Positions 16,162 through 24,900 are shown, counted from the stretch's first letter. The stretch is 64,000 nucleotides of DNA from Thermoplasmata archaeon (GCA_022750435.1 JAKIVS010000004.1:56573-120572), one strand, 5' to 3'. The notes: a model not told the origin generated them from the letters alone. Program-made: numbers and translations.

Positions 16162-18927
16162 CTACGAGCAACCGCTCGTGGCACCGCACATCGTGCACGC
16201 GTAGCAGGTGCCAGAGCGCACCATGATCCCGCCGCAGATGTGGCAGGACGGAGCGTCCTCGCTCACGCCGCGCGCAACGCCCGGGTCGAACGCGTCGAGG
16301 GACTTTCCCGCGAACGTCTGCGACTTGGCGGGTGGCGCTGCGGCGGGGGCACCGTGGCCATTCCCCTCCGCCGGGGCCTCGAGACCGATGGCGCGGCGCT
16401 CGTCCTCGGTGAGGAACTCGATCGCGAGCCATCGCGCGACATAGTCGGGGATCGACTTCGCGAACCGGACCTTCGGGTTGTTCGTCGCGCCGGCCGGCTC
16501 GAACCGTAGGTGGGCGAGCTTCCGCACGAGATCCTTCAACGGCACTCCGTGCTGGAGCGCCATCGACATCGAGATCCCGAGGGAGTCCATCAGACCGTTG
16601 ACGGTCGAACCTTCCTTCGTGACCCGGAAGAACACCTCGCCGGGCCGCCCGTCCGGATAGAGCCCGACTGTGACGTAGCCGTCGTGGCCCCCGACGGAGA
16701 AGTGGTGGGTGATCGCCTTGCGCTCATCGGGGAGCCGTTCGCGCACGGGTCCGCGGGGTCCGGCCGCCGGGGTCCGGCCCTTACCGGTCTCGTACGGCTG
16801 AGACGCCTTGCAGCCGTCGCGGTAAAGGGCGACCGACTTGATGCCGAGCTTCCACGCCTCGAGGTAGATCGCCTCGATCTCCTCGACGGTCGCGTCGTGC
16901 GGGAGGTTGATCGTCTTCGACGCGCCGCCGGAGAGGAACGGCTGGACGGCGCCGAGCATCTTCAGGTGGCCCATCGGGCGGATGGTCCGGGTGCCGCCGG
17001 CCGGGGCCAGCGCACAGTCGAACACGGGGAGGTGCTCCGGCTTCAGCTCCGGGGCGCCCTCGATCGTGCCGTTCTTCTCGATGTAGGCGGTGATTTTGGT
17101 GACCGCGTCGGGCGAGTAACCGAGGCTGTGAAGCGCGTCCTCGGCGGTGTGGTTCACCATCCGGAGCGCGCCGCCCCCGACGAGGTTCTTCACCTTGACG
17201 AGGGAGAGCTCCGGCTCGAGTCCGAGCGTGTCGCATCCCATCAGGAGACCGATGGTCCCGGTCGGGGCGATGACGGAAATCTGGGCGTTCCGGTAGCCCC
17301 ACATCTCGCCGGACCGGACCGTCTCGCGCCAGGAGTCGGCGGCGCCCTGGACGAGCTCGGCCACGCGCGGGTCCCCGGCGGGGATCTTCTCGGCCGCCGC
17401 GCGGTGCTTCTCCATGACCCGGAGCATCGGCGAGCGGTTCCGGTCGAAACCGGGGAAGGAGCCGACGCGCCGGGAGATCTCCGCCGACATCCGGTACCCC
17501 TCCGCGGAGAGGATGGCGGAGATCGAGGCGGCGAGCGACCGTCCCGGGTCGGAGTCGTAGGCGAGGCCGTAGTGCATGAGGAGGGAGCCCAGGTTGGCGT
17601 AGCCGAGCCCGAGCGGCCGGAAGTCGTGCGAGTTCTGCGCGATCGTCGACGTCGGGTAGCTCGAGGCGTCCACGACGATCTCCATCGCGAGGATCATCGT
17701 CCGCACGGCGTCGCGGAACAGCGGGAGGTCGAACCCGCGGTCCTCGGTGAGGAACTTCATCAGGTTGATCGACGCGAGGTTGCACGCCGTATCGTCGAGG
17801 AACAGGTACTCCGAGCACGGGTTCGACGCGTTGATCCGGCCCGCCATCGGTGAGGTGTGCCAGTCGTTCGTGATGTCGTCGTACTGGACGCCGGGGTCGC
17901 CGCAGCGCCAGGCCGCGTAGGCGAGCTTGCGCCAGAGGTCGCGCGCCCGGTAGGTCGTGGCGACGGAGTGGTCGGTCCGGTTGTAGGTCTTCCACTCGCC
18001 GTCCTTCACGACGGCGTCGATGAACGCGTCCGGGATCCGGACGGAGTGGTTCGCGTTCTGGTAGGCGATCGAGGCGTAGGCCGAGTCCGGGTCGGTGCCG
18101 TCGAAGTTCGACGAGTATCCCTCGCGGATCAGGGCGAGGGCCTTGTCCTCCTCCCGCACCTTGCAGTCGATGAAATCGAGGATGTCGGGGTGGTCCATGT
18201 TGAGGATCACCATCTTCGCCGCGCGCCGGGTCGTCCCGCCCGATTTGATCACGCCGGCGAGCGCGTCGAATGCGCGCATGAACGAGACCGGGCCGCTCGC
18301 GATGCCGCCGCCGCTCAGACGTTCGTGGCTGCCGCGGAGGGAGGAGAGGTTGGAGCCCGTCCCGCTGCCGCCCTTGAACAGGCGGCCCTCGCTCGTCGCG
18401 AGGCCGAGGATCGAGTCCATGTCGTCAGAGACGGACTGGATGAAGCACGCCGAGCACTGCGGAGGCTGGCGGACCCCGACGTTGAACCAGACGGGGCTGT
18501 TGAACGCCGCCATCCGGTGGACCATGAGGAACGAAAGGCTCTCCTCGAGCCGAGTCGCCTCTTCGGCGGTGTCGAGGTAGCCGAGGTCGAGGCCCCGCTG
18601 CGCGATCCAGTGCGTGACGCGCCGGATCATTCCGTCGACGGAGTTCTCCCGTCGGCCGTCGATGACGCGGAAATACTTCGACGCGGCGATGTTGATCGAG
18701 GTCTCCGACCACGACGTCGGCGCCTTGATCCCCTTCTGCTCGAAGATCACCTTGCCGTCGGCGGCCTTGATCGCCGCGTCGTGGCTACGCCACTCGACGG
18801 TGTCGAACGCCGTCTTGCCCCGCGGCACGAGCCGCGGGATCGCGATCGGCTCTCGGCCGGCGCGGCTCGACGGTCGGGCGACCGTCTCCTCGACGATGGT
18901 GGGGGCACGGCGCTTTGGAACTGCCAT
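16162..18927 (-). CDS. nrdJ: Adenosylcobalamin-dependent (class II) ribonucleotide reductase
   Basis: 921 residues. Reduces ribonucleotides to deoxyribonucleotides using a cobalamin-derived thiyl radical. Visible landmarks: FNSPVWFNVGVRQPPQCSACF with the first redox cysteine, GGSGTGSNLSSLRG, the radical-site loop NPCSEYLFLDDTACNLASINL, and IAPTGTIGLLMGCDT. A TSCPD-type region follows (SVGGHDGYVTVGLYPDGRPGEVF). The C-terminus has CHICGGIMVRSGTCYACTMCG, a cysteine-rich tail that re-reduces the active site and may bind zinc. No intein is present. A GAGGAG Shine-Dalgarno lies about nine bases before the ATG. It heads a tight run with GH15, GT4 and HAD genes. Confidence 0.95.
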   Translation of the reverse strand: MAVPKRRAPTIVEETVARPSSRAGREPIAIPRLVPRGKTAFDTVEWRSHDAAIKAADGKVIFEQKGIKAPTSWSETSINIAASKYFRVIDGRRENSVDGMIRRVTHWIAQRGLDLGYLDTAEEATRLEESLSFLMVHRMAAFNSPVWFNVGVRQPPQCSACFIQSVSDDMDSILGLATSEGRLFKGGSGTGSNLSSLRGSHERLSGGGIASGPVSFMRAFDALAGVIKSGGTTRRAAKMVILNMDHPDILDFIDCKVREEDKALALIREGYSSNFDGTDPDSAYASIAYQNANHSVRIPDAFIDAVVKDGEWKTYNRTDHSVATTYRARDLWRKLAYAAWRCGDPGVQYDDITNDWHTSPMAGRINASNPCSEYLFLDDTACNLASINLMKFLTEDRGFDLPLFRDAVRTMILAMEIVVDASSYPTSTIAQNSHDFRPLGLGYANLGSLLMHYGLAYDSDPGRSLAASISAILSAEGYRMSAEISRRVGSFPGFDRNRSPMLRVMEKHRAAAEKIPAGDPRVAELVQGAADSWRETVRSGEMWGYRNAQISVIAPTGTIGLLMGCDTLGLEPELSLVKVKNLVGGGALRMVNHTAEDALHSLGYSPDAVTKITAYIEKNGTIEGAPELKPEHLPVFDCALAPAGGTRTIRPMGHLKMLGAVQPFLSGGASKTINLPHDATVEEIEAIYLEAWKLGIKSVALYRDGCKASQPYETGKGRTPAAGPRGPVRERLPDERKAITHHFSVGGHDGYVTVGLYPDGRPGEVFFRVTKEGSTVNGLMDSLGISMSMALQHGVPLKDLVRKLAHLRFEPAGATNNPKVRFAKSIPDYVARWLAIEFLTEDERRAIGLEAPAEGNGHGAPAAAPPAKSQTFAGKSLDAFDPGVARGVSEDAPSCHICGGIMVRSGTCYACTMCGATSGCS

Positions 18928-19127
18928 GGGGGTTTACTCCTCGGACGGACCGTCGACGACGCGCTCGACGGGGACGTAGGCGAGGTGCCCGGGCTCCGTA
19001 ACGGTCCCCGTCAGCCCCCGAAACGCCCTCGACGGGCGACCGTTTCCCAGGTGCGACGGACGCACGGAACCCGCACCACGTCTCCCCGGACGCGTCGCGC
19101 GGACCCTCCGAGGTCGCCGTAGATGGT

Positions 19128-19136
19128 AGGCCTATA
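19128..19136 (-). promoter_or_regulatory. Putative distal promoter element upstream of nrdJ
   Basis: The + strand reads CCTATATCT, an isolated AT-rich island; on the minus strand it is AGATATAGG, a TATA-like box about 200 bases before the nrdJ ATG. If used, it gives a leader of about 180 nt, long for this genome. It could instead serve a + strand transcript antisense to the zinc-ribbon gene. No B12 box was recognised in the leader. Confidence 0.3.
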
Positions 19137-19193
19137 TCTTGGCTAGGTCGAATTGGTCGAGTTGCGCGGTCCGAACGCTGCCGAAATCGGCGC

Positions 19194-19340
19194 CTACGCC
19201 GGGGGAACGGGCCGTACTTGCATCGTGCAGGGCATTGTCACGCCGCACTCCCCGCAGAACATCTCGTCCTCGAGGACCCAGAGGAACTCGCCGCACCGGT
19301 CGCACTTGAGCGGGTCGCCGGTGTCGTTGCGGCACGGCAT
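19194..19340 (-). CDS. 48-residue zinc-ribbon protein
   Basis: Short ORF MPCRNDTGDPLKCDRCGEF... with two CxxC knuckles (CDRC and CGEC) about 15 residues apart, the pattern of a single zinc ribbon. A TATA-like GAAATACCC on the minus strand lies about 26 bases before the ATG, predicting a leaderless mRNA, which supports the call. It is divergent from the ABC transporter genes. Such miniproteins are common in archaea, usually with unknown partners; role unknown here. Confidence 0.65.
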   Translation of the reverse strand: MPCRNDTGDPLKCDRCGEFLWVLEDEMFCGECGVTMPCTMQVRPVPPA

Positions 19341-19467
19341 CGGCCAACGGAGACGGCCGGGGGTATTTCGTTTCGGCGCACGGCTGACCGCCGATGCCGG
19401 GGTTCCCGAGCCCCCGGAGGGGCCGGGCGGCGGGGATTCCACCGGAACGCGGAAGGCCAAGTTGCCC

Positions 19468-19493
19468 CCTAATACCCGGCCGATATCGGCCGG
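19468..19493 (+). promoter_or_regulatory. TATA-like box and 18-bp perfect palindrome ahead of ABC operon
   Basis: CCTAATACC (19468-19476) is a TATA-like box, and immediately after it lies the perfect palindrome CCGGCCGATATCGGCCGG (19476-19493). The palindrome falls between the box and the expected start site near 19498, the right place for a repressor operator controlling the transporter genes that begin at 19515. Confidence 0.5.
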
Positions 19494-19514
19494 CCGTTCC
19501 CCCGAGGGAGAGGC

Positions 19515-20435
19515 GTGATCGAGGCGGAGGGTCTCACCCGGAAGTTTGGCGACCGGACGGCCGTCGAGGACCTGACGTTCCGGGTGTCGGAGGGCGAGAT
19601 CTTCGGTCTCCTCGGCCCGAACGGGGCCGGAAAGACGACGGTCGTCCGGATGCTGGCCTGCCTCCTCGCGCCGACGAGGGGGACGGCCAAGGTCGGCGGA
19701 TTCGACATCGGGAACCCCTCCGACTCGCTCAAGGTCCGCAACCTCCTCGGGCTCGTCCCCGACAACCCCGGGTTGTACGAAGCGCTGACCGCCTATCAGA
19801 ACCTCGACTTCTACGGCAAGCTGTTCGGGGTGCCGGCCGCGCCGCGCGCCGCATCGATCGAGCGGTTCCTGCGGATGCTGGGGCTCTGGAACGAACGCGA
19901 CCTCGTCGTGGGAACCTTCTCGAAAGGAATGAAGCAAAAGGTCGCCGTCGCGCGGGCGCTCATTCACGACCCGCAGGTCCTGTTCCTCGATGAGCCGACG
20001 GCGAACCTCGACCCCGAGTCGGCGAGAACGGTCCGGGACTTCATCCTCGGGTTGAAACAGGAGAAGAAAACGATCTTCCTGAACACCCACAACCTCGACG
20101 AGGCCCAGCGGATCTGCGACCGGATCGCGATCCTGAACACCCGGCTCGTGCGGGTGGGCACCCCGAGGGAGCTCGAAGAGTCGGTGTCGGGCCGAAAGGT
20201 CGTCTTCCAGCTCGCCTCCGTGACCGATGCGCTCGTCGCGGCCGTCGAGAGACTCGCCCCGGGTCGCGTCGCCCGGGAGGGGAACCGTCTCACCGTCGAC
20301 GTTCAGGACGCCGAATCGGAGAGTCCGGCCCTCGTCGAGGCGCTCGTGCGCGCCGGCGGCCAGCTGCAGTCCGTCTCGCGGCTCAACGCGACCCTCGAGG
20401 ACACGTACCTCACGATCGTGAGGAGCGAGCGATGA
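19515..20435 (+). CDS. ABC transporter ATP-binding protein
   Basis: 306 residues. Walker A LLGPNGAGKTTVVRML (about 36-51), Q-loop region, signature TFSKGMKQKVAVARAL and Walker B VLFLDEPTANLDPESA are all present, with H-loop FLNTHNLDEA. The C-terminal ~80 residues (VFQLASVTDALVAAVERL...) form the extra domain seen in drug or Na+ exporter ATPases of the DrrA/NatA type. GTG start after a GAGGGAGAGG Shine-Dalgarno. It pairs with the downstream permease through an ATGA overlap. Substrate unknown; export is likely from subfamily features. Confidence 0.9.
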   Translation: MIEAEGLTRKFGDRTAVEDLTFRVSEGEIFGLLGPNGAGKTTVVRMLACLLAPTRGTAKVGGFDIGNPSDSLKVRNLLGLVPDNPGLYEALTAYQNLDFYGKLFGVPAAPRAASIERFLRMLGLWNERDLVVGTFSKGMKQKVAVARALIHDPQVLFLDEPTANLDPESARTVRDFILGLKQEKKTIFLNTHNLDEAQRICDRIAILNTRLVRVGTPRELEESVSGRKVVFQLASVTDALVAAVERLAPGRVAREGNRLTVDVQDAESESPALVEALVRAGGQLQSVSRLNATLEDTYLTIVRSER

Positions 20436-21166
20436 ACCTCGGAAAGTCGTGGACGGTGGCGACGAAGGATTTCGCCGTGTTCCGGCGGAAGTCGAGCGTC
20501 CTCGCCTCTCTCCTCGCCTTTCCCTTGGGGGTCGGCATCGGGCTCCCGGCGATCCTCGCCGTCGTCGTGCAACACAAGCATGTGTCGTACACGGCGCTCG
20601 TCCCGCTGATGGAGTCGTTCGCGTTCTTCTTCGTGATCGAGACCGTCTACCTCGCCACGACGCTCGCCTCGTACAGCATCGTCGGGGAGAAGGTCGAAAA
20701 GAGTCTCGAGCCGCTCCTGGCGACACCGACCACGGACGCCGAGATCCTCCTCGGGAAGACCATCGCCGCCTTCGTGCCGACGATCGCGGCGACCTATCTC
20801 GGCGCGATCGTGTTCATGGCGGTCGTCGACGCGACCAGCCGGCCCGAGCTCGGCTACTTCTACTACCCGAACTCGACGATCGCGGTGATTCTCCTCCTCG
20901 CCGCGCCGTTGGCGTGCCTGTTCGCGGTCGAGGTGAACGTCCTCATCTCCTCGCGCGCCGCCGACATCCGGGCCGCGCAGCAGTTCGGCGCCCTCGCCGT
21001 CCTGCCGTTCGCGGCGCTGTACGTGCTCGGCGAGATCGATGCGATCACCCTCGACACGACGACGATCCTCGAGGTGTCGGCCGTGCTCGTGCTCCTCGAC
21101 GTGCTCCTGTTCACGCTCACCCGTGCCGCCTTCTCGCGGGAAGAGATCCTGACCCGCTGGAAGTGA
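20432..21166 (+). CDS. ABC-2 type transporter permease
   Basis: 244 residues, about six hydrophobic spans (for example VLASLLAFPLGVGIGLPAILAV, LMESFAFFFVIETVYLATTL, AVILLLAAPLACLFAVEVNVL). The central EKVEKSLEPLLATPTTDAEILLGK is the coupling-helix motif shared by ABC-2 exporters, which contacts the ATPase. Overlaps the ATPase stop by four bases. With two half-size proteins the working transporter would be a dimer of each. Substrate unknown. Confidence 0.87.
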   Translation: MNLGKSWTVATKDFAVFRRKSSVLASLLAFPLGVGIGLPAILAVVVQHKHVSYTALVPLMESFAFFFVIETVYLATTLASYSIVGEKVEKSLEPLLATPTTDAEILLGKTIAAFVPTIAATYLGAIVFMAVVDATSRPELGYFYYPNSTIAVILLLAAPLACLFAVEVNVLISSRAADIRAAQQFGALAVLPFAALYVLGEIDAITLDTTTILEVSAVLVLLDVLLFTLTRAAFSREEILTRWK

Positions 21167-21195
21167 GCGGTCTCTCTCGGAAAAAAAACAGGGAA

Positions 21196-21221
21196 CCGAA
21201 CCCCTCCGGAGAGGGGTTCGG
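21196..21221 (-). terminator. Hairpin plus T-tract terminator
   Basis: A perfect 11-bp stem CCGAACCCCTC / GAGGGGTTCGG with a 4-base loop. Read on the minus strand it is followed after a few bases by eight Ts (21181-21188), so it should end transcripts of the small basic protein gene coming from 21487. It lies between two convergent genes and could also end the permease transcript by structure. Confidence 0.7.
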
Positions 21222-21247
21222 GGAAAGGGTGGACGAACGAGCGCCGT

Positions 21248-21487
21248 TCAGGCGTTCTTCATCTTGGCGCGGGAAACGAAGCCCTTCTTGTCCAGGAAGT
21301 ACATGAACCCATCCTGGCGGACGATCTTTTCCGTGCCAACCTTCGCCTTTCGACCCGACTTGTTCAGCTTCGTGGGGGTCTTCCACAGGTACCCGTCCTT
21401 GCCGAGGTAGTACAGGTATCCTTTCTCGCGCTTGATCTGCTCCTTGCCGACTTTCTCCGCCATGTGAGGCGACCTCGTCGGCGACAT
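21248..21487 (-). CDS. Small basic protein with two tandem repeats
   Basis: 79 residues. Two related units are visible: KEQIKREKGYLYYLGKDGYL (about 15-34) and TEKIVRQDGFMYFLDKKGFV (about 52-71), joined by a basic linker TKLNKSGRKAKVG. Start at 21487 is supported by AGGAGGGG seven bases upstream; a second in-frame ATG at 21463 lacks such a site. The gene has its own promoter-like AT patch (ATTCAAATA) and a strong terminator, suggesting an abundant monocistronic product. Basic charge and paired aromatic strands could suit nucleic-acid binding, but that is inference; no family name is assigned. Confidence 0.75.
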   Translation of the reverse strand: MSPTRSPHMAEKVGKEQIKREKGYLYYLGKDGYLWKTPTKLNKSGRKAKVGTEKIVRQDGFMYFLDKKGFVSRAKMKNA

Positions 21488-21516
21488 GGAAACCCCTCCT
21501 ATTTGAATCTAGGGTC

Positions 21517-22776
21517 CTACTCACCCCGAGAAATGCGTTTTCCCTGACGATAAACGGCGACCGGAACGAGCCCGATCCGGTACGCGATCCGGTCGGCCGT
21601 GGGAGCGTCGAACAGCACGAAATCGGCCCGCCGGCCGACGGAGATCGTCCCCGCGCGCTCGGCGGCACCGACGGCGTGGGCGGCGTTCACCGTCGCGGCG
21701 GTGATCGCCTCCGCCGGGGTAAGCCGAGCGGAATGGACCGCGTGCGCGACGACGAGCGGCATCGACTCGACGGGCGAGTTCGGCGAGAGGTCGGTGCCGA
21801 GGGCGACCGGCACCCCGGCGTCGACCATCTGACGGCCGGGACTGTGGAGCGGAGAGAGCGAGGCGAACGGCGTGACGGGCAGGAGGACCGCCGTCACGCC
21901 CGCCCGCGCGAGCGCTTCCCGGTCGTCGGCCGGCGCGGTGAGAAGGTGCTCGGCGGAACGCAGTTTCAGATGGGCCGCCAGCGCCGCCCCGCCGGAGTAC
22001 ACGAATTCGTCGGCGTGGATCTTCCCGCCGAGGCCGAGGGCGAGGGCGGCGCGGAGAATTCGCTCCGACTGGGACGGCGTGAAGAACCCCGGCTCGCAGA
22101 AGACGTCCGCGAACTGCGCGAGACGTCGACGCGCCACCTCCGGGAGCGTCCGCTCGACGATCTCCTCGACGTACCGCTCCGGCGACGACGCCCGCTCGGG
22201 AGGGACGGCGTGCGCCCCGAGGTAGGTCGGGACGAGGTCGAGACCGCTCGCGCGGGCGAGCGTCGGGATCGCCTCGAGCAATCGAAGCTCGCCGACGTGC
22301 GTGAGCGCGTAGCCGCTCTTCACCTCGGCCGTCGTCGTGCCGGCGGCCGCCATCCGGTGGAGTCGGGCGAGCGTTTCGCGTACCAGTGTCGCCGTGGTCG
22401 CCCGACGGGTCAGTCGGACGGTACGGAACAGCCCGCCTCCGGCCTCGGCAATCTCCAGGTAGGTCATCCCGCCGATCTTCTGGGTGAGCTCGCCAGAGCG
22501 GTCACCAGCGTACAGGACGTGTGTGTGGGCGTCGACGAACCCCGGGACGACGGCGCCGCCGTGGGCGTCGACCTCGCGGCCCCCGGTCCGCAACCGAACC
22601 GAGCGCCGGACCGCCCGTTCCGTCCCGACGGCCACGAACACGCCGTCCTGCACGGCGAGGGCGGCGTGCTCGACGCGGCCGAGTTCGCTCGCCGCAGCGC
22701 CGACCCGTGGGACCGGGCCCGTGCGAAGGGTGGCGAGTTCGCCGATACCGGTGATGAGGAGGTCGACCCCGGTCAT
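21517..22776 (-). CDS. hutI: Imidazolonepropionase
   Basis: 419 residues. Hydrolyses imidazolone-5-propionate to N-formimino-glutamate in histidine degradation. Amidohydrolase features: VVPGFVDAHTHVLYAGDR with the HxH metal ligands, AAGTTTAEVKSGYAL, GGKIHADEF, LRSAEHL, and VALGTDLSPNSPVESMP with the late Asp ligand. The ATG overlaps the RNase Z stop by four bases. No hutH, hutU or formiminoglutamate enzyme is in the window, so the rest of the pathway must lie elsewhere if it exists. Confidence 0.92.
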   Translation of the reverse strand: MTGVDLLITGIGELATLRTGPVPRVGAAASELGRVEHAALAVQDGVFVAVGTERAVRRSVRLRTGGREVDAHGGAVVPGFVDAHTHVLYAGDRSGELTQKIGGMTYLEIAEAGGGLFRTVRLTRRATTATLVRETLARLHRMAAAGTTTAEVKSGYALTHVGELRLLEAIPTLARASGLDLVPTYLGAHAVPPERASSPERYVEEIVERTLPEVARRRLAQFADVFCEPGFFTPSQSERILRAALALGLGGKIHADEFVYSGGAALAAHLKLRSAEHLLTAPADDREALARAGVTAVLLPVTPFASLSPLHSPGRQMVDAGVPVALGTDLSPNSPVESMPLVVAHAVHSARLTPAEAITAATVNAAHAVGAAERAGTISVGRRADFVLFDAPTADRIAYRIGLVPVAVYRQGKRISRGE

Positions 22777-23675
22777 GGCTGGCGGACGAGGTGGTCCAAG
22801 AGGTCGCGGGCCGCATGAGCGTCGACAAACCGGACCTTCGCCTCGCTCTCGAGGGGCTCGAGCTCCTTGTACCGGCTCGAGAAGTGCGTGATGAACAACT
22901 CCTGCACGTCGGCCGAGCGCGCGATCTCGGCGGCCTGGCGGGCGGAGGAGTGCCCCCACTTGTTCGCCTCCTCCTCCAGTTCGGCGCCGACGGTCGCCTC
23001 GTGGATCAGCACGGTCGCACGGTGGGCGAGTTTCTCGATGTCCGGGCTCGGCGCGGTGTCCCCAGAGTAGACGATCGCGCGGCCCGGGCGGGGCGGCCCC
23101 ATCACGTCCGCCGGGTGCACGAGATTCTCGCCGACGCGGACCGGCTCGCCGGCTTCGAGTTGCGCGAAGTCGGCGCCGCGGATTCCCAGGGACCGCGCGT
23201 GGGCCCCATCGAAGCGGCCGCGCTTCGGTCCCTCCTCCAATCGATAGGCAAGGGTCGGGACCGGGTGGATGGCGGCCGCGGTGCGGACGCTGTAGCCGTC
23301 GAGCTCGACCGAGTGGCCCGGGGAGAGCGCGTGTACCGTCACCGGGAATCGGAGCGTGAAGTAGCCGAGCTTGAGCACCTGGTCGAAGACCTCCTTGGCG
23401 TCCGGGGGTCCGTACAGGTCGAGCGGCTCCGTCCGGTGGTTCAGGCTCATGCTCTGGATGAGCCCGGGAAGCCCGAGGAAGTGGTCGCCGTGGAAGTGGG
23501 AAATGAACACCCGGCGGACGCGCATGAACGAGGCGCTCGATTGGAAGAACTGCCGCTGGGTCCCTTCCCCGCAGTCGAACAGGACCAGCTCGTGGTCGGT
23601 GTCGAGCGCGATGGCGCTCGCGGAGCGCTCCTTGGTCGGCCAGGAGCCGGCCGTTCCGAGGAACGTGAGGCGCAT
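22773..23675 (-). CDS. rnz: Ribonuclease Z (tRNA 3' endonuclease)
   Basis: 300 residues. Zinc-dependent metallo-beta-lactamase nuclease that removes tRNA 3' trailers. The motif ISHFHGDHFLGLPGL gives His60, His62, Asp64 and His65; further ligands lie in HPVPTLAYRLEE-type, IVYSGDTAPS and ELFITHFSSRY segments. Length matches the short RNase Z form. It precedes and overlaps hutI, an apparently functionless pairing created by tight packing. Confidence 0.92.
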   Translation of the reverse strand: MRLTFLGTAGSWPTKERSASAIALDTDHELVLFDCGEGTQRQFFQSSASFMRVRRVFISHFHGDHFLGLPGLIQSMSLNHRTEPLDLYGPPDAKEVFDQVLKLGYFTLRFPVTVHALSPGHSVELDGYSVRTAAAIHPVPTLAYRLEEGPKRGRFDGAHARSLGIRGADFAQLEAGEPVRVGENLVHPADVMGPPRPGRAIVYSGDTAPSPDIEKLAHRATVLIHEATVGAELEEEANKWGHSSARQAAEIARSADVQELFITHFSSRYKELEPLESEAKVRFVDAHAARDLLDHLVRQP

Positions 23676-23781
23676 CGTCCTCGGGAGGGCCCCCGCGCCT
23701 TAACGGGGTGGGCGCGGGCTCCGGTCGAACGAAGAGCCTTGCCGCGGGAGGCTGGGTCAACGAGATGTACCCCTCCCGGTC

Positions 23782-24900
23782 ATGTCCTATCGCATGGTCG
23801 ACTGGGAGCTCGTCGAGCGCCGCCGCTCGAAGGGCTGGGACTGGGACCGGGTCGCGGAGGATCCGAAGGTCGACTTCCACGCCGACGACGCGGCCGGGGA
23901 CCCCGGTCGGGCCCTCCGAGCGATGTACTACCAGCGGAAATCCAAGACGAAGCGCCGCCCGTCGCCCTCCGCTGCCGGCGGAGTGGATGTCGAGTCGGGA
24001 GCCGGTTGGTCGTTGGAGCGGGTCGCCTCGGTGGTCGCGCCGCTGCTGATCGTCTGGTTCGTCATCGCCTACTTCATTCCCTCCCCCGTCGGGACCTACC
24101 TCCCCGCGATCCCCGACCTCGTGGTCATCATGCTCCTCGGCGTCGGCCTGCTCGCCTTCGCCATGCTCCGGTCGGCGAACCGGTGGAACACGGGGATCCG
24201 CAACGCACTGGTCGCCGGGGTCGTCCTCGGGATCGTGGTCGCGGGCGGATTCGGCGTCGCGGCCCTCGTGAGCGGCTGCCCGACTCTCACCAGCCAGACC
24301 ACCGGCGAGCCCGGCTCTTTCGAGAAGGCGAACAACGCCCTCTGGGCGGACAGCGGGGCCCCGGTGTTCTTCTTCTACGGCTCGGCCGCCTGCCCGTACT
24401 GCTCCGCGTCGAGCTGGGCGATGGTGGTCGCCCTCGAGGCGTTCGGTACGTTATCCGGGACCTACTACGATCGGTCGAATCCATCGGATGTCTATCCGAA
24501 CACGCCGGAAGTGGTGCTCGCAGGGGCGACCTTCCAGAGCAAATGGGTCAGCCTCCACGTCGCGGAGTCGACCGACGACAACACGATTACCGCGGCGTCG
24601 ACGACTGGGTGCATGGAGTCGGCCTACGTGAGCAGCTACGACAGCGTCGGCAGCATCCCGTTCGTCGTGATCGGGGGTCAGTACATCCACATCGGCGCGA
24701 TGGTCAACCCCGCGAGCCTGCAAGGGCTGAACGCGACGACAGTCCAGGAGCAGATCACGGCCCAGTCGGGCTCGGCGTGGAACGCGATCAGCCCCACGGC
24801 GTACCTGTTAGAGGCCTTCCTCGTGAAGGCGAACGGCGGCCAACCGGCGAGCGTCGCGAATAGTCCCTCGGTGGCGCCCCTGCTCGGCCAGATCCACTGA
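23782..24900 (+). CDS. DUF929 protein: membrane-anchored thioredoxin-like CPYC domain
   Basis: 372 residues. A cytosolic N-terminal ~75 residues rich in charge (VERRRSKGWDWDRVAEDPKV) is followed by three spans at about 84-100, 111-127 and 143-164, then a DUF929 thioredoxin-like domain. Its redox motif AACPYCSAS puts the active cysteines at 204 and 207, followed by a conserved Gly/Pro region (SIPFVVIGGQYI, a cis-Pro-like turn). The domain should face outside. A VKOR-family protein starts 15 bases downstream, so the two probably form a disulfide-introducing couple analogous to DsbA-DsbB. Confidence 0.85.
   Translation: MSYRMVDWELVERRRSKGWDWDRVAEDPKVDFHADDAAGDPGRALRAMYYQRKSKTKRRPSPSAAGGVDVESGAGWSLERVASVVAPLLIVWFVIAYFIPSPVGTYLPAIPDLVVIMLLGVGLLAFAMLRSANRWNTGIRNALVAGVVLGIVVAGGFGVAALVSGCPTLTSQTTGEPGSFEKANNALWADSGAPVFFFYGSAACPYCSASSWAMVVALEAFGTLSGTYYDRSNPSDVYPNTPEVVLAGATFQSKWVSLHVAESTDDNTITAASTTGCMESAYVSSYDSVGSIPFVVIGGQYIHIGAMVNPASLQGLNATTVQEQITAQSGSAWNAISPTAYLLEAFLVKANGGQPASVANSPSVAPLLGQIH

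Noticed and set aside
12744..16226. 1160-codon open frame on the plus strand, antisense to HAD/GT4/GH15 genes
   Set aside because: Frame is open only because of GC-rich codon bias; the minus-strand frames carry clear GT4 and GH15 motifs and this one has none.
17857..19122. 421-codon plus-strand open frame over nrdJ
   Set aside because: Mirror of nrdJ codon bias, no family signal.
18928..19193. Cobalamin riboswitch or structural RNA upstream of nrdJ
   Set aside because: No B12 box or convincing conserved stem seen; only a TATA-like island remains.
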